A stretch of DNA of 64,000 nt from Aquimarina sp. RZ0 (GCF_008370685.1 NZ_VTZU01000007.1:1-64000), one strand, 5' to 3'; numbered from the stretch's first letter, positions 53,401 to 62,064 are shown. Made by a program: numbers and translations. The notes: a model not told the origin generated them from the letters alone.

Positions 53401-53853
53401 ATGAAAAACATTCTTGTAATTGCACTGTTGTCTCTGTTTTGTATTAGCTGTTCTCAATCAAATGCTGGAGTTGATGTGGTTTTTCATAAAACTCATGAAC
53501 CTAAAAAAGCAAAAGCTCCTTTTTCTGATATTGTACAAGTAGGGAATTTATATTTTTTGTCAGGTCAGGTGGGCATGAATCATACAACCCGAAAATTGGT
53601 TGAGGGAGGCATAGTAGCAGAGACAAAACAAACCCTGGATAATATTAAAGAGGTGCTAAAGCAGCATAACATGGATATGAATGATGTCGTAAAGTGTACG
53701 GTCATATTAGCAGATATACAAGATTTTTCTGCTTTTAATACAGTGTATAAAACATATTTTCCTAAAAAACCAGCGCGTACTACTTTTGCAGCTAAAGGCT
53801 TAGCCGTAGGAGCTAAAATTGAAATTGAATGTGTGGCAGCAAAATCAAAATGA
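53401..53853 (+). CDS. RidA family protein with lipoprotein signal
   Basis: The C-terminal ~120 residues are a full RidA/YjgF/Rid domain: APFSDIVQVGNLYFLSGQVGMN (~39), TKQTLDNIKEVLKQHNMDMNDVVKCTV (~75) and KPARTTFAAKGLAVGAKIEIECVA (~123) with the Arg that binds the carboxylate of imine/enamine intermediates. RidA proteins deaminate reactive enamines and are normally cytosolic, but this one begins with a lipoprotein signal (MKNILVIALLSLFCISCSQS, Cys 17). It would therefore sit in the periplasm or outer membrane, which hints at a different substrate. It is monocistronic. Confidence 0.88.
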   Translation: MKNILVIALLSLFCISCSQSNAGVDVVFHKTHEPKKAKAPFSDIVQVGNLYFLSGQVGMNHTTRKLVEGGIVAETKQTLDNIKEVLKQHNMDMNDVVKCTVILADIQDFSAFNTVYKTYFPKKPARTTFAAKGLAVGAKIEIECVAAKSK

Positions 53854-53970
53854 ATAGTCATTAATATGCGCTAACCAGTGACTTATATTAAAATATATGA
53901 CGTAGTGAACGGTTCAATCGCTTCACTATAAGATTCCTACCAGGCGAAGGATCATTCTTAATTTATTATC

Positions 53971-53978
53971 TACCTTTG
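53971..53978 (+). promoter_or_regulatory. -7 box TACCTTTG of queE
   Basis: Perfect TAnnTTTG, 7 nt before the ATG, implying a very short leader. A -33 TTG is not evident. Confidence 0.4.
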
Positions 53979-53985
53979 CACCCTT

Positions 53986-54615
53986 ATGCAAGAAAGAGTA
54001 AAAAAACTGGTTGATCAGGGCAGGATGCTTCCTCTTATGGAAGAATTTTATACAATACAAGGAGAAGGATATCACAAAGGAACGGCTGCTTATTTTATTA
54101 GAATTGGCGGTTGTGATGTAGGATGTCATTGGTGTGATGTAAAAGAAAGCTGGAATGCAGAATTGCATCCTCCTACAGATACAAATGTCATAATTGATAA
54201 TGCTATAAAATATAGCAATGTTGTTGTTGTCACGGGAGGAGAGCCTTTGACCTGGGATATGGGAGTACTTACCAAAGGACTTAAAGAAAGAGGCGCGCAA
54301 ACCCATATAGAGACTTCCGGAGCTTATCTTCTTAGCGGAACCTGGGATTGGATATGCCTTTCTCCTAAAAAAGTAAAGCTACCGGAACCAGGAATTTATA
54401 GTAAGGCAAATGAACTAAAATGTATTGTATATAATAAAAGCGATTTTGCTTTTGCAGAAGAACAGGCAAATCAGGTTTCTGATGATTGTGTATTGTATTT
54501 ACAACCCGAATGGAGTGTAAGAGATAAGATGATTCCCTTGATTGTAGCATATGTGATGAAAAACCCCAAATGGAAGGTCTCTTTACAAACGCATAAGTAT
54601 TTAAATATTCCATAA
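53986..54615 (+). CDS. queE: 7-carboxy-7-deazaguanine synthase QueE (radical SAM)
   Basis: The 209-residue protein has LPLMEEFYTIQGEGYHKGTAAYFIRIGGCDVGCHWCDVKESW, whose CX3CX2C (residues ~47-54) binds the 4Fe-4S cluster; EEFYTIQGEG is the QueE hallmark. VVVTGGEPLTW (~84) and HIETSGAY (~106) bind SAM and substrate. It converts 6-carboxy-tetrahydropterin to 7-carboxy-7-deazaguanine in queuosine synthesis. Other que genes are not adjacent. The twin small peptide genes lie downstream; a link through radical SAM chemistry is not supported by more than proximity. Confidence 0.93.
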   Translation: MQERVKKLVDQGRMLPLMEEFYTIQGEGYHKGTAAYFIRIGGCDVGCHWCDVKESWNAELHPPTDTNVIIDNAIKYSNVVVVTGGEPLTWDMGVLTKGLKERGAQTHIETSGAYLLSGTWDWICLSPKKVKLPEPGIYSKANELKCIVYNKSDFAFAEEQANQVSDDCVLYLQPEWSVRDKMIPLIVAYVMKNPKWKVSLQTHKYLNIP

Positions 54616-54905
54616 TAAGCCTCTTTTTATTATGGAATTGACGTTTTTAGTCCAGAATTAGATTTATTTCCTCTTTTTATCTATTTATATATACGCGCTG
54701 AATTACAAAAACAGGGGAAAAACCCTGTGACTTTAGATTGTTTTTGTAAGTTAATTCTGTATTAATTTTTTTTAATTATGTTGTTTTGATATTTATAGCG
54801 GTTTTTTTTACGCTATGTCTAAAATTGGATGATCGATGTGTTAATTTTTTCATCAAGACTGTTTTGAGTTTTATATTTGTATAACGAATTATAAATCAAA
54901 TAATT
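54616..54905. other. intergenic region with structured element after queE
   Basis: A nested fold is possible at 54700-54757: outer arms GAATTACAAAAACA / TGTTTTTGTAAGTTAATTC and an inner hairpin ACAGGG-GAAAAA-CCCTGT, followed by a T-run (54766-54773). It may end the queE transcript. The right end carries the promoter of peptide gene 1. Confidence 0.45.
54872..54879 (+). promoter_or_regulatory. -7 box TATATTTG of twin peptide gene 1
   Basis: Perfect TAnnTTTG 26 nt before the ATG. Only a T-run, not TTG, lies at the -33 distance. Confidence 0.45.
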
Positions 54906-55004
54906 ATGAAAATTTTTTACGGTATACTTACAATTGATATCCAAGCACTAAAGAGTTTTTTGAAACAATTACCATCGGCTTGTAGTAATGCAATTCATAG
55001 ATAG
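54906..55004 (+). CDS. twin 32-residue peptide, copy 1
   Basis: A 32-codon frame: MKIFYGILTIDIQALKSF (1-18), then LKQLPSACSNAIHR to a TAG stop. It aligns without gaps to the second peptide 237 nt downstream, sharing Met1, Phe4-Tyr5, Phe18, Lys20, Leu22-Pro23, Ala25 and the whole SNAIHR end (14 of 32 by eye). The N-terminal ~20 residues are hydrophobic to amphipathic, with one Cys at 26. It has a promoter-like box at the same distance as copy 2. There is no known family. It could be a signalling or membrane-active peptide, or the conserved end could be RNA-level conservation. Confidence 0.6.
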   Translation: MKIFYGILTIDIQALKSFLKQLPSACSNAIHR

Positions 55005-55240
55005 GATAAATCTCACATTCGATTTAGAAATACTATGTTTTAAAATTTAAAAACCTACATATAACAATTGAATTTTTGATGTTTTAGTTAAAAAAATAAT
55101 AGTATCAGAAAAATTATGTCGGTTTTAATCAGAAAAATTTTGACTTACATCTAAAAAAATAAGCAGCAAATGTTAAAAATGTTGATTTAGAGTTGATTAG
55201 GTGTTATATTTGAATTAAATAACAATTAAAATAAAATTAT
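55005..55240. other. spacer between the twin peptide genes
   Basis: AT-rich. It carries a 12-codon frame at 55116-55154 without similarity to the twins, and the promoter of copy 2 at its right end. Confidence 0.4.
55182..55212 (+). promoter_or_regulatory. promoter of twin peptide gene 2
   Basis: TTG at 55182-55184, 20-nt spacer, TATATTTG at 55205-55212, 28 nt before the ATG: a full consensus promoter. Confidence 0.65.
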
Positions 55241-55339
55241 ATGGGGCTATTTTACACTAAATTTAGATTAACTTTTAGAATCGTTATGGATTTTATGAAA
55301 GAATTACCAGGAGCATCTAGTAATGCAATTCATAGATAA
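55241..55339 (+). CDS. twin 32-residue peptide, copy 2
   Basis: A 32-codon frame: MGLFYTKFRLTFRIVMDF (1-18), then MKELPGASSNAIHR to a TAA stop. It has the same length as copy 1, the same LPxAxSNAIHR end and Phe4-Tyr5, but is more basic (Lys7, Arg9, Arg13) and lacks the Cys. It has a full consensus promoter and a strong terminator starting 33 nt after the stop, so it looks like a complete single-gene transcript. Nothing is known of function; the amphipathic N-terminus would allow membrane contact. Coding is favoured by frame and length conservation between copies. Confidence 0.65.
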   Translation: MGLFYTKFRLTFRIVMDFMKELPGASSNAIHR

Positions 55340-55372
55340 TAACCACTTCTCTTAATAAAGTTATATTGAAAT

Positions 55373-55402
55373 AAAAAAGCGAAGATTTACTTCGCTTTTT
55401 TT
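55373..55402. terminator. terminator after twin peptide gene 2
   Basis: Stem AAAAAAGCGAAG / CTTCGCTTTTTT with a 5-nt loop and T-run; bidirectional with the convergent DUF2911 gene. Confidence 0.88.
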
Positions 55403-55417
55403 GTTTTTTTAATTTGT

Positions 55418-55951
55418 TTATATGGCAAAAGGAATTTCTACTTTAGTGGTATCCCATCCCATGACCATATGGTATCCAGTATCCACTTTCTTAAAAGCAA
55501 TAGAGAAAGCTTCCAGTTCTTTTCCTGTTGATGGAGTGACTTTGATTCTAGCTACATCATTACTTTCATTATAAGAATAAGCACCCCAGATATCTAAGTC
55601 AGAATTTATAATAATTGTCCATTCTTTTTCGCCAGGTATTGTGAATAGTGAATACGTACCAGCTTTTACAGTTTTATCACCAATCTTAGCATCTTTAAAA
55701 AATTTAATCTCAGTAGCCTCATCTGCTCCCGTTCTCCATACCTTACCATAAGGAACTAATTCACCAAAAATAGTTCTTCCTTTTTTATGAGGTCTGCTGT
55801 AAATTACTTTAATCTCAGGCTTTGCATTTCTGTCAGCTTTAGCGTAAGAAATGTCTGTAGGACTTTTTTGGATTCCATCAAATTTTTGAGCACTCATAGT
55901 AGCAATGCTTCCCAAAAACATTATCAGTACTAACAAGGTCGATTTTTTCAT
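55418..55951 (-). CDS. DUF2911 domain exported protein
   Basis: A signal peptide (1-21, TMSAQ) is followed by the DUF2911 domain: IKVIYSRPHKKGRTIFGELVPYGKVWRTGADEATEIKFF (~48-86) is the family core, with GTYSLFTIPGEKEWTIIINSD near 97. The family is common and exported in Bacteroidota, with no known activity; conserved Arg, His and Trp residues in RPHKKGR and KVWRTGAD suggest a binding site. Length (177) is typical. It is monocistronic with its own terminator. Confidence 0.92.
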   Translation of the reverse strand: MKKSTLLVLIMFLGSIATMSAQKFDGIQKSPTDISYAKADRNAKPEIKVIYSRPHKKGRTIFGELVPYGKVWRTGADEATEIKFFKDAKIGDKTVKAGTYSLFTIPGEKEWTIIINSDLDIWGAYSYNESNDVARIKVTPSTGKELEAFSIAFKKVDTGYHMVMGWDTTKVEIPFAI

Positions 55952-56210
55952 AATATGTAATTTTATTTTTATAACTACCGTAAAGATATGTACGAACTTG
56001 CCTACTATATGTTAATCCTGTCTTTAATTTCTGTTAAAAGGGTAATATAACAACTTGATAGTATATCGATAGTTTTTTAATGATTGTTATTACAAGTTGT
56101 ATGATATTTGAGTGAATATATTATAAAATGAAACCTTTTAAGGATGTATACTTTGTATTGTGTAACTATAAATAGATATTTGACTTCTGAATTAATAGAA
56201 AAAGAAAATT

Positions 56211-57878
56211 ATGTGTGGAATTGTTTGTGCTTTTGATCTGAAAGAAAAAGCAGAGGTATTAAGACCTCAATTACTAGAGATGTCTAAGAAAATACGTCAT
56301 AGAGGCCCAGATTGGAGTGGGATTTATGCTAATGATAATGTAATTATGGCTCATGAGCGATTAGCCATTGTAGATCCTGTTTCTGGTAAGCAACCCTTAT
56401 TTAGTGAAGATAAAAAAATAATACTGGCTGCAAATGGAGAAATCTATAATCATAGAGATATTCGCGAACAGTTTGAAGGGAAATATAATTTTCAGACAGC
56501 ATCTGATTGTGAAGTGATTTTAGCATTGTATAAAGAGAAAGGAACCGCTTTTTTAGATGATCTCAGTGGTATTTTTGCATTTGCTCTATATGATCAGGAA
56601 AATGACTCCTATTTGATTGCAAGAGATCATATGGGGATTATTCCCTTATATATGGGATGGGATCAGAACGGTACTTTTTATGTAGGGTCAGAATTAAAAG
56701 CCTTAGAAGGTGTTTGCACCAAAATAGAGTTATTTCCTCCAGGGCACTTTTTGGATAGTAAAACTGGTGAACTAGAAAAGTGGTATATCAGAGATTGGAC
56801 AGATTTTGATGCCGTAAAACAGAATCAAACCAGTATAGATGAATTAAGAGATGCATTAGAAGCTGCTGTACATAGACAATTAATGTCTGATGTGCCATAC
56901 GGAGTATTATTATCAGGAGGACTTGATTCTTCTGTGACCTCTGCGGTTGCCAAAAAATATGCAGAAAAAAGAATAGAGTCTGGTGATACTAAAGATGCCT
57001 GGTGGCCTCAATTACATTCTTTCTCTGTAGGATTAGAAGGTTCTCCTGACCTGGCTGCTGCTCAGAAAGTAGCAGATCATATAGGAACCGTACATCACGA
57101 AATTAAATTTACAATACAAGAAGGGTTGGATGCTATTAGAGATGTTATCTATAATCTGGAAACCTATGATATTACCACTATTAGGGCTTCTACACCTATG
57201 TATTTAATGGCTCGTGTCATCAAGTCTATGGGGGTAAAAATGGTACTTTCTGGAGAAGGTGCTGATGAGATATTTGGTGGATATCTGTATTTTCATAAAG
57301 CGCCAAATGCTGAGGAGTTTCATGAAGAAACAGTGCGTAAACTAGATAAATTACATATGTATGATTGTTTACGCGCCAATAAATCTCTTGCAGCTTGGGG
57401 GATCGAAGGTAGAGTTCCTTTTCTTGATAAAGAATTTATGGATGTGGCAATGAGAATTAATCCGCAGGATAAAATGATTAATGGCGAAAGAATGGAGAAG
57501 TGGGTGATCCGCAAGGCATTCGAATCCTATTTACCAGAAAGTGTAGCCTGGAGGCAAAAAGAGCAATTCTCTGATGGAGTAGGGTACAGTTGGATTGACA
57601 CGCTAAAAGAAGTAGTGGATGCAGAAGTAACGGACGAACAAATGGCAAATGCACATTTTAGATTTCCTATACAGACACCACAAAATAAAGAAGAGTTTTA
57701 TTACAGAACTATTTTTGAAGGACATTTTCCTAGTGATGCAGCTGCCTTAAGTGTTCCACAGGAACCTTCAGTGGCTTGTAGTACCAAAATAGCGTTAGAA
57801 TGGGACGAAGCTTTTAAAAACATGAATGATCCTAGCGGTAGAGCAGTAGCCAATGTGCATGATGAAGCGTATAATTAG
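56211..57878 (+). CDS. asnB: asparagine synthase B (glutamine-hydrolysing)
   Basis: The 555-residue protein starts MCGIVCAFD with the nucleophile Cys2 of the class II glutaminase domain. RHRGPDWSGI (~30), IVDPVSGKQPLF and ANGEIYNHRDIREQ (~75) fit. The synthetase domain has the PP-loop VLLSGGLDSSVTSAVAKKYAEK (~231) and SGEGADEIFGGYLYFHKAP (~347). Length and motifs match E. coli AsnB. It makes asparagine from aspartate, glutamine and ATP. A hairpin terminator with a GCCATAGC stem follows 37 nt after the stop. Confidence 0.96.
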   Translation: MCGIVCAFDLKEKAEVLRPQLLEMSKKIRHRGPDWSGIYANDNVIMAHERLAIVDPVSGKQPLFSEDKKIILAANGEIYNHRDIREQFEGKYNFQTASDCEVILALYKEKGTAFLDDLSGIFAFALYDQENDSYLIARDHMGIIPLYMGWDQNGTFYVGSELKALEGVCTKIELFPPGHFLDSKTGELEKWYIRDWTDFDAVKQNQTSIDELRDALEAAVHRQLMSDVPYGVLLSGGLDSSVTSAVAKKYAEKRIESGDTKDAWWPQLHSFSVGLEGSPDLAAAQKVADHIGTVHHEIKFTIQEGLDAIRDVIYNLETYDITTIRASTPMYLMARVIKSMGVKMVLSGEGADEIFGGYLYFHKAPNAEEFHEETVRKLDKLHMYDCLRANKSLAAWGIEGRVPFLDKEFMDVAMRINPQDKMINGERMEKWVIRKAFESYLPESVAWRQKEQFSDGVGYSWIDTLKEVVDAEVTDEQMANAHFRFPIQTPQNKEEFYYRTIFEGHFPSDAAALSVPQEPSVACSTKIALEWDEAFKNMNDPSGRAVANVHDEAYN

Positions 57879-57915
57879 TACCATCTGGGTTTTAAAATAT
57901 TGAAAATAAAATTGA

Positions 57916-57935
57916 GCCATAGCTACTGCTATGGC
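57916..57935 (+). terminator. terminator of asnB
   Basis: Stem GCCATAGC / GCTATGGC, 4-nt loop TACT, followed by TTCTTTATT. Its core belongs to the GTAGC/GCTAY hairpin series. Confidence 0.7.
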
Positions 57936-58126
57936 TTCTTTATTATAGAGTTTCAACAAAGAAGAAAGTAAACTTTACATAAGGATCTGATAGTTATTAA
58001 AAATTGAAATGTATTTATGATACAATTTATTCAAAATTTTATAGTTTCCCTTTTTATCTCTTACATAATTTAACTAGTGTATATGATATTTATGCGAAGA
58101 CGTTATAAATGCAATTTTTATTTTTT

Positions 58127-58134
58127 TATATTTG
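58127..58134 (+). promoter_or_regulatory. -7 box TATATTTG before the SecDF-linked gene
   Basis: Perfect TAnnTTTG 4 nt before the ATG at 58139. It argues for that ATG rather than an in-frame ATG 30 nt upstream, which would precede the transcript. Confidence 0.5.
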
Positions 58135-58138
58135 CGGC

Positions 58139-58759
58139 ATGAAGAAAAAATGGTACTTCGGCACTTTGCTGTCTGCACTTGCATTATTTGTTGTTATTCA
58201 ACAACAAGCTGTGGTACCTAACCAGGAAATTGTATTAGAATTTGTTCACAATGAAGTTAGTTCTACAGAAGCCCAAAATGCGGTTTCTATTGTAAAGAAG
58301 CAATTACAATCAATAGGGGTTCAGTATACAAGAATAACAAGAGGTTTTAAAAAAGGCACTTTCAAAATTGCATATTATAGTGATGAAGATGTAGCCTATA
58401 TAAAAAGAATTCTCTCAGAGGAAGAAAACCTGACATTAGATCATGTTTTTTATGATCACCATCAGGATGAGGATCAATCCCCTTCAGATGAAAAGTCAAA
58501 AGAGTATAATCTGAATGTTTATGAAATCCATAAAAATACTGATTTTGACACCAATATTAATAACAAATATGTTTTAGAAGTTGTACCTGAGCAATATGGA
58601 AATTCTAATACTAGTTTGTACGGTTTTCTGCCAGAAATTGATATAAATATTACAAATAAGCTCACAAAAACAGCTTATAAAATAAATACGAATATTGCAT
58701 TAGCAATAGATACTACTTCACATACAATTCCAGAAGTAAGAGCTGGACCCATTACGTAA
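58139..58759 (+). CDS. membrane-anchored protein of unknown function upstream of secDF
   Basis: Starting at 58139 the 206-residue protein has a single N-terminal helix (MKKKWYFGTLLSALALFVVI) that could be a signal or anchor. The body is acidic with alpha-beta pattern: AQNAVSIVKKQLQSIGVQYTRI (~43), FKIAYYSDEDVAYIKRIL (~76) and a His/Asp/Ser-rich linker (DHHQDEDQSPSDEKSKEY, ~105). VQYTRITRG...GTFKIAYYSD has the feel of SecD-like P1 subdomain strands, but this is only an impression. It precedes secDF by 181 nt with a hairpin between. Confidence 0.7.
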   Translation: MKKKWYFGTLLSALALFVVIQQQAVVPNQEIVLEFVHNEVSSTEAQNAVSIVKKQLQSIGVQYTRITRGFKKGTFKIAYYSDEDVAYIKRILSEEENLTLDHVFYDHHQDEDQSPSDEKSKEYNLNVYEIHKNTDFDTNINNKYVLEVVPEQYGNSNTSLYGFLPEIDINITNKLTKTAYKINTNIALAIDTTSHTIPEVRAGPIT

Positions 58760-58787
58760 TTAAAATAAATATTTTATATAAATTTTC

Positions 58788-58808
58788 AAAAAACAGTTAC
58801 TGTTTTTT
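58788..58808 (+). terminator. possible terminator before secDF
   Basis: AAAAAACAGT / ACTGTTTTTT separated by one base, 28 nt after the stop of the preceding gene. The very short loop implies the inner pairs open; moderate support only. Confidence 0.5.
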
Positions 58809-58940
58809 GTCAAGTAGCTTATCAATATTCGTTTGATAAAGTTTACACTCACACACTATCAATACATTACTAATTATCAAACCTGAGATAAATTTTATAA
58901 ATATGAATTATAAAAGGTTTGACCAAAAAATAAACAAATA

Positions 58941-61900
58941 ATGCAAAATAAAGGACTCATTAGGGTATTTGCGATTTTATTCGGTTTGGTATGTTTATAC
59001 CAATTATCGTTTACGTATTTAACCTATACAAAAGAAAAAGAAGCAGAAAATTATGCTTTAACGAAATACCCGGGAGCTGATGCTTCTAAGGAAAGAGAAA
59101 TTGCAGAAGGTGCTTACCTGGATTCTATAGGAAAAGAACCAATTTTTGCAAATTTTAGCTACAACGATGCTAAAAGTAAAGAGCTTAATAAAGGACTTGA
59201 CCTTAAAGGAGGAATCAATGTTATTTTACAAATCTCTGTAAAAGATATATTAAAAGGATTGGCAAATGATTCTAAAGATCCTTCTTTTAATCAGGCACTG
59301 GCTGCTGCGGATCAGACACAGAAAAATAGTCAGAAGACGTATGTAGAAGATTTCTTTATTGAGTTTGAAAAAATTCCGGATGCGCAATTAGCTTCTCCAG
59401 ATATTTTTGCGAATAAAAACTTAAGTGATGATATTACTTATGATATGTCTAATGATGTTGTAAAACCGATACTGAAAAGAAAGATTGATGAATCTGTGAT
59501 TTCTGCATTTGAGGTATTACGTAAACGTATTGATAAGTTTGGGGTTACACAACCTAATATACAACGTTTAGGAGAATCAGGGCGTATTCTGGTAGAGTTG
59601 CCAGGAGCAAAAGATGTAGATCGTGTTAAGAAATTATTACAGAGTACAGCTCAATTAGAGTTTTGGGATGTATTTAATATTAATGAAATGTCCTCATTTC
59701 TTGGGGCAGCAAATAATGTATTAAAACAGGATCTTGAAAAATCTAAGAAAGAAGGAAAAGAGGAAGAAGTAAAAAAAGTAGTAGATACTACTCAGGTTGA
59801 TACAACAAAAACGGCTAAAGACAGTGCGGTTGATAGTTTGTTAAAAAAAGAAGTAGATTCTACTCAGGTAGATACTGCAAAAACGGATAAAGATGATGCC
59901 ATTGCTGATTTATTAGAAGATGCAGAAGATTCTACGGATGTGGTGGCACAGGTAAATCCAATTTTTGATCTTTTCTCAGAGCAATCCAATGTATATCAGG
60001 GGGGACCTATTTTGGGAACAGTTGCTATCAAGGATACAGCTCAGTTTAATAACTATCTTAAACACCCGAAAGTAAAGTCTTTACTATCCGGAGATCAGCG
60101 TTATGCTAAGTTTGTTTGGAGTAAGCAGTCAAAAGATGCCAATGTTGTTGATCTATATGCGCTAAAAGGGAATCGTGATAATACCCCAGAATTGAGTGGA
60201 GGTGTAATTACAGATGCTACTCAAACCTATGATCAGTTAAATCAGGTGGTAGTATCTATGCAGATGGATGGAAAAGGAGCTAAGAAATGGGAAGAAATGA
60301 CTGGACGTGCCTTTACGCAAAGAAGTCAGATTGCTATTGTACTTGATAATATTGTGTATTCTGCTCCAGGAGTATCTAAAGGAGCTATTAGTGGAGGAAG
60401 AAGTGAGATTTCTGGTGATTTTACTGTAGAAGAAGGACAGGATTTAGCGAATGTGCTAAGAGCCGGTAAATTACCTGCCTCTGCAGATATTATACAGAGT
60501 GAAATTGTAGGGCCCTCATTAGGGCAAGAAGCTATAGATAGTGGTATTATGTCTTTTGCTATAGCATTGGTATTAATACTAATATGGATGATTTTTTATT
60601 ATGGTAAAGCTGGAGCCTTTGCAGATGTTGCGTTAGTGGTGAATATTCTGTTTATTTTTGGAGTATTAGCTGGATTAAAAGCAGTATTAACGCTGCCTGG
60701 TATTGCAGGTATTGTATTGACAATAGGTATGTCTGTAGATGCCAATGTACTGATTTTTGAAAGAATCAAAGAAGAGCTCGCAAGAGGTAAATCACAAGCA
60801 GATGCTATCAAAGATGGATTTAATAATGCATTATCATCGATACTCGATGCCAATATTACGACAGGTCTTACCGGTTTAATTTTATTGTTAATCGGGACAG
60901 GTCCAATTAAAGGTTTTGCAACTACTTTATTAATAGGTATTCTTACTTCATTATTCACGGCTATTTTTATCACTAGATTGTTCATTGATGGATATGGTAA
61001 AAATGGTAAAGAATTAGCCTTTTCTACTGCTGCCACTAAAAACTTGTTTAGAGATATCAATATCAATTTCTTAAGAAAAAGAAAGATGGCATATGTTGTT
61101 TCTGCTATCATTATTTTGGCAGGTATAGGTTCGCTTATTACTCAGAGTTTGGATTATGGTGTAGACTTTGTTGGAGGTAGAACGTATACGGTTCGTTTTG
61201 CAAAGGATGTAGTACCAACCGATGTGGAGAAAGATTTAGTAACAACCTTTGGGAGTGCTCAGGCAAAAACACTTGGTGCTAATAATCAATTAAAAATTAC
61301 CACAAAATATAAAATTGACGAAGCTGGTGAAGCAGTAGATTCTGAAATCTCTAATAAGCTATATGAATCTCTGAAACCTTATCTTACTAATGGATTGACA
61401 TATGGTGAATTTATAAATGGAGATGAAGATAAGCAGGTAGGGGTTATGTCTTCTATGAAAGTAGGGCCTACTATTGCGGATGATATTAAGCAGGCTGCTT
61501 TTTGGTCGGTTTTAGCTTCATTAATTGTAGTATTCTTGTATATCTTATTTAGATTTAGAAGATGGCAGTTTAGTTTAGGTGCTGTAGCTGCGGTATTCCA
61601 TGATGTATTAGTCGTATTAGGTATATTCTCATTAACCTATAAGTTTATGCCTTTTAATATGGAAATAGATCAGGCATTCATCGCAGCAATATTAACGGTT
61701 GTAGGATATTCTCTGAATGATACGGTGGTCGTATTTGATAGAATTAGAGAGTATTTGAACGAACATACAGGGTGGACATTAGATAAGAATGTAAATGCGG
61801 CATTAAATAGTACATTAGGTCGTACATTAAATACTTCATTAACTACTTTACTGGTACTTATTGCAATCTTTATTTTTGCTGAACCATTAAGAGGATTTAT

Positions 61901-62036
61901 GTTCTCATTAATTATAGGTGTGGTAGTAGGTACCTATTCTTCATTATTCATTGCAACTCCAGTGATGTATGATACTGTGAATAAGGTAGGTCTTAAAGAA
62001 AAGAAAAAACCTGAAGCAGTAGAGGTAGAAGCATAG
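58941..62036 (+). CDS. secDF: protein translocase SecDF, one-piece
   Basis: The 1031-residue protein joins SecD and SecF, as usual in Bacteroidota. The SecD part has an N-terminal helix, DLKGGINVILQISV (~89), RRID-type motif VLRKRIDKFGVTQPNIQ (~194), and six helices with TIGMSVDANVLIFERIKEELARGKS (~594). The SecF part starts near 700 with DYGVDFVGGRTYTVRF (~738) and ends with helices including VVGYSLNDTVVVFDRIREYL (~920). Two 24-residue repeats (281-304 and 305-328) form a Thr/Asp/Lys-rich insertion in the SecD periplasmic region. It uses the proton gradient to pull exported proteins at SecYEG. A terminator follows. Confidence 0.97.
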   Translation: MQNKGLIRVFAILFGLVCLYQLSFTYLTYTKEKEAENYALTKYPGADASKEREIAEGAYLDSIGKEPIFANFSYNDAKSKELNKGLDLKGGINVILQISVKDILKGLANDSKDPSFNQALAAADQTQKNSQKTYVEDFFIEFEKIPDAQLASPDIFANKNLSDDITYDMSNDVVKPILKRKIDESVISAFEVLRKRIDKFGVTQPNIQRLGESGRILVELPGAKDVDRVKKLLQSTAQLEFWDVFNINEMSSFLGAANNVLKQDLEKSKKEGKEEEVKKVVDTTQVDTTKTAKDSAVDSLLKKEVDSTQVDTAKTDKDDAIADLLEDAEDSTDVVAQVNPIFDLFSEQSNVYQGGPILGTVAIKDTAQFNNYLKHPKVKSLLSGDQRYAKFVWSKQSKDANVVDLYALKGNRDNTPELSGGVITDATQTYDQLNQVVVSMQMDGKGAKKWEEMTGRAFTQRSQIAIVLDNIVYSAPGVSKGAISGGRSEISGDFTVEEGQDLANVLRAGKLPASADIIQSEIVGPSLGQEAIDSGIMSFAIALVLILIWMIFYYGKAGAFADVALVVNILFIFGVLAGLKAVLTLPGIAGIVLTIGMSVDANVLIFERIKEELARGKSQADAIKDGFNNALSSILDANITTGLTGLILLLIGTGPIKGFATTLLIGILTSLFTAIFITRLFIDGYGKNGKELAFSTAATKNLFRDININFLRKRKMAYVVSAIIILAGIGSLITQSLDYGVDFVGGRTYTVRFAKDVVPTDVEKDLVTTFGSAQAKTLGANNQLKITTKYKIDEAGEAVDSEISNKLYESLKPYLTNGLTYGEFINGDEDKQVGVMSSMKVGPTIADDIKQAAFWSVLASLIVVFLYILFRFRRWQFSLGAVAAVFHDVLVVLGIFSLTYKFMPFNMEIDQAFIAAILTVVGYSLNDTVVVFDRIREYLNEHTGWTLDKNVNAALNSTLGRTLNTSLTTLLVLIAIFIFAEPLRGFMFSLIIGVVVGTYSSLFIATPVMYDTVNKVGLKEKKKPEAVEVEA
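59781..59924 (+). repeat. 72-bp tandem duplication inside secDF
   Basis: Two 72-bp units (59781-59852 and 59853-59924) coding VDTTQVDTTKTAKD... and VDSTQVDTAKTDKD.... They are in frame and diverged, so the duplication is not recent. Confidence 0.8.
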
Positions 62037-62064
62037 ATACTATATTTTATCTTAATATATATAG

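Noticed and set aside
55116..55154. 12-codon frame between the twin peptides as a third family member
   Set aside because: It lacks the LPxAxSNAIHR end and any length match.
53986..55339. QueE as a radical SAM maturase for the twin peptides
   Set aside because: QueE motifs are complete for queuosine synthesis and the peptide genes have their own promoters; only proximity supports a link.
57916..58140. A riboswitch upstream of the SecDF-linked gene
   Set aside because: Only the asnB terminator hairpin and AT-rich sequence are visible; the -7 box leaves almost no leader for a riboswitch.
60599..61111. 170-codon minus-strand frame within secDF
   Set aside because: Antisense to conserved SecD/SecF membrane helices; no independent signals.
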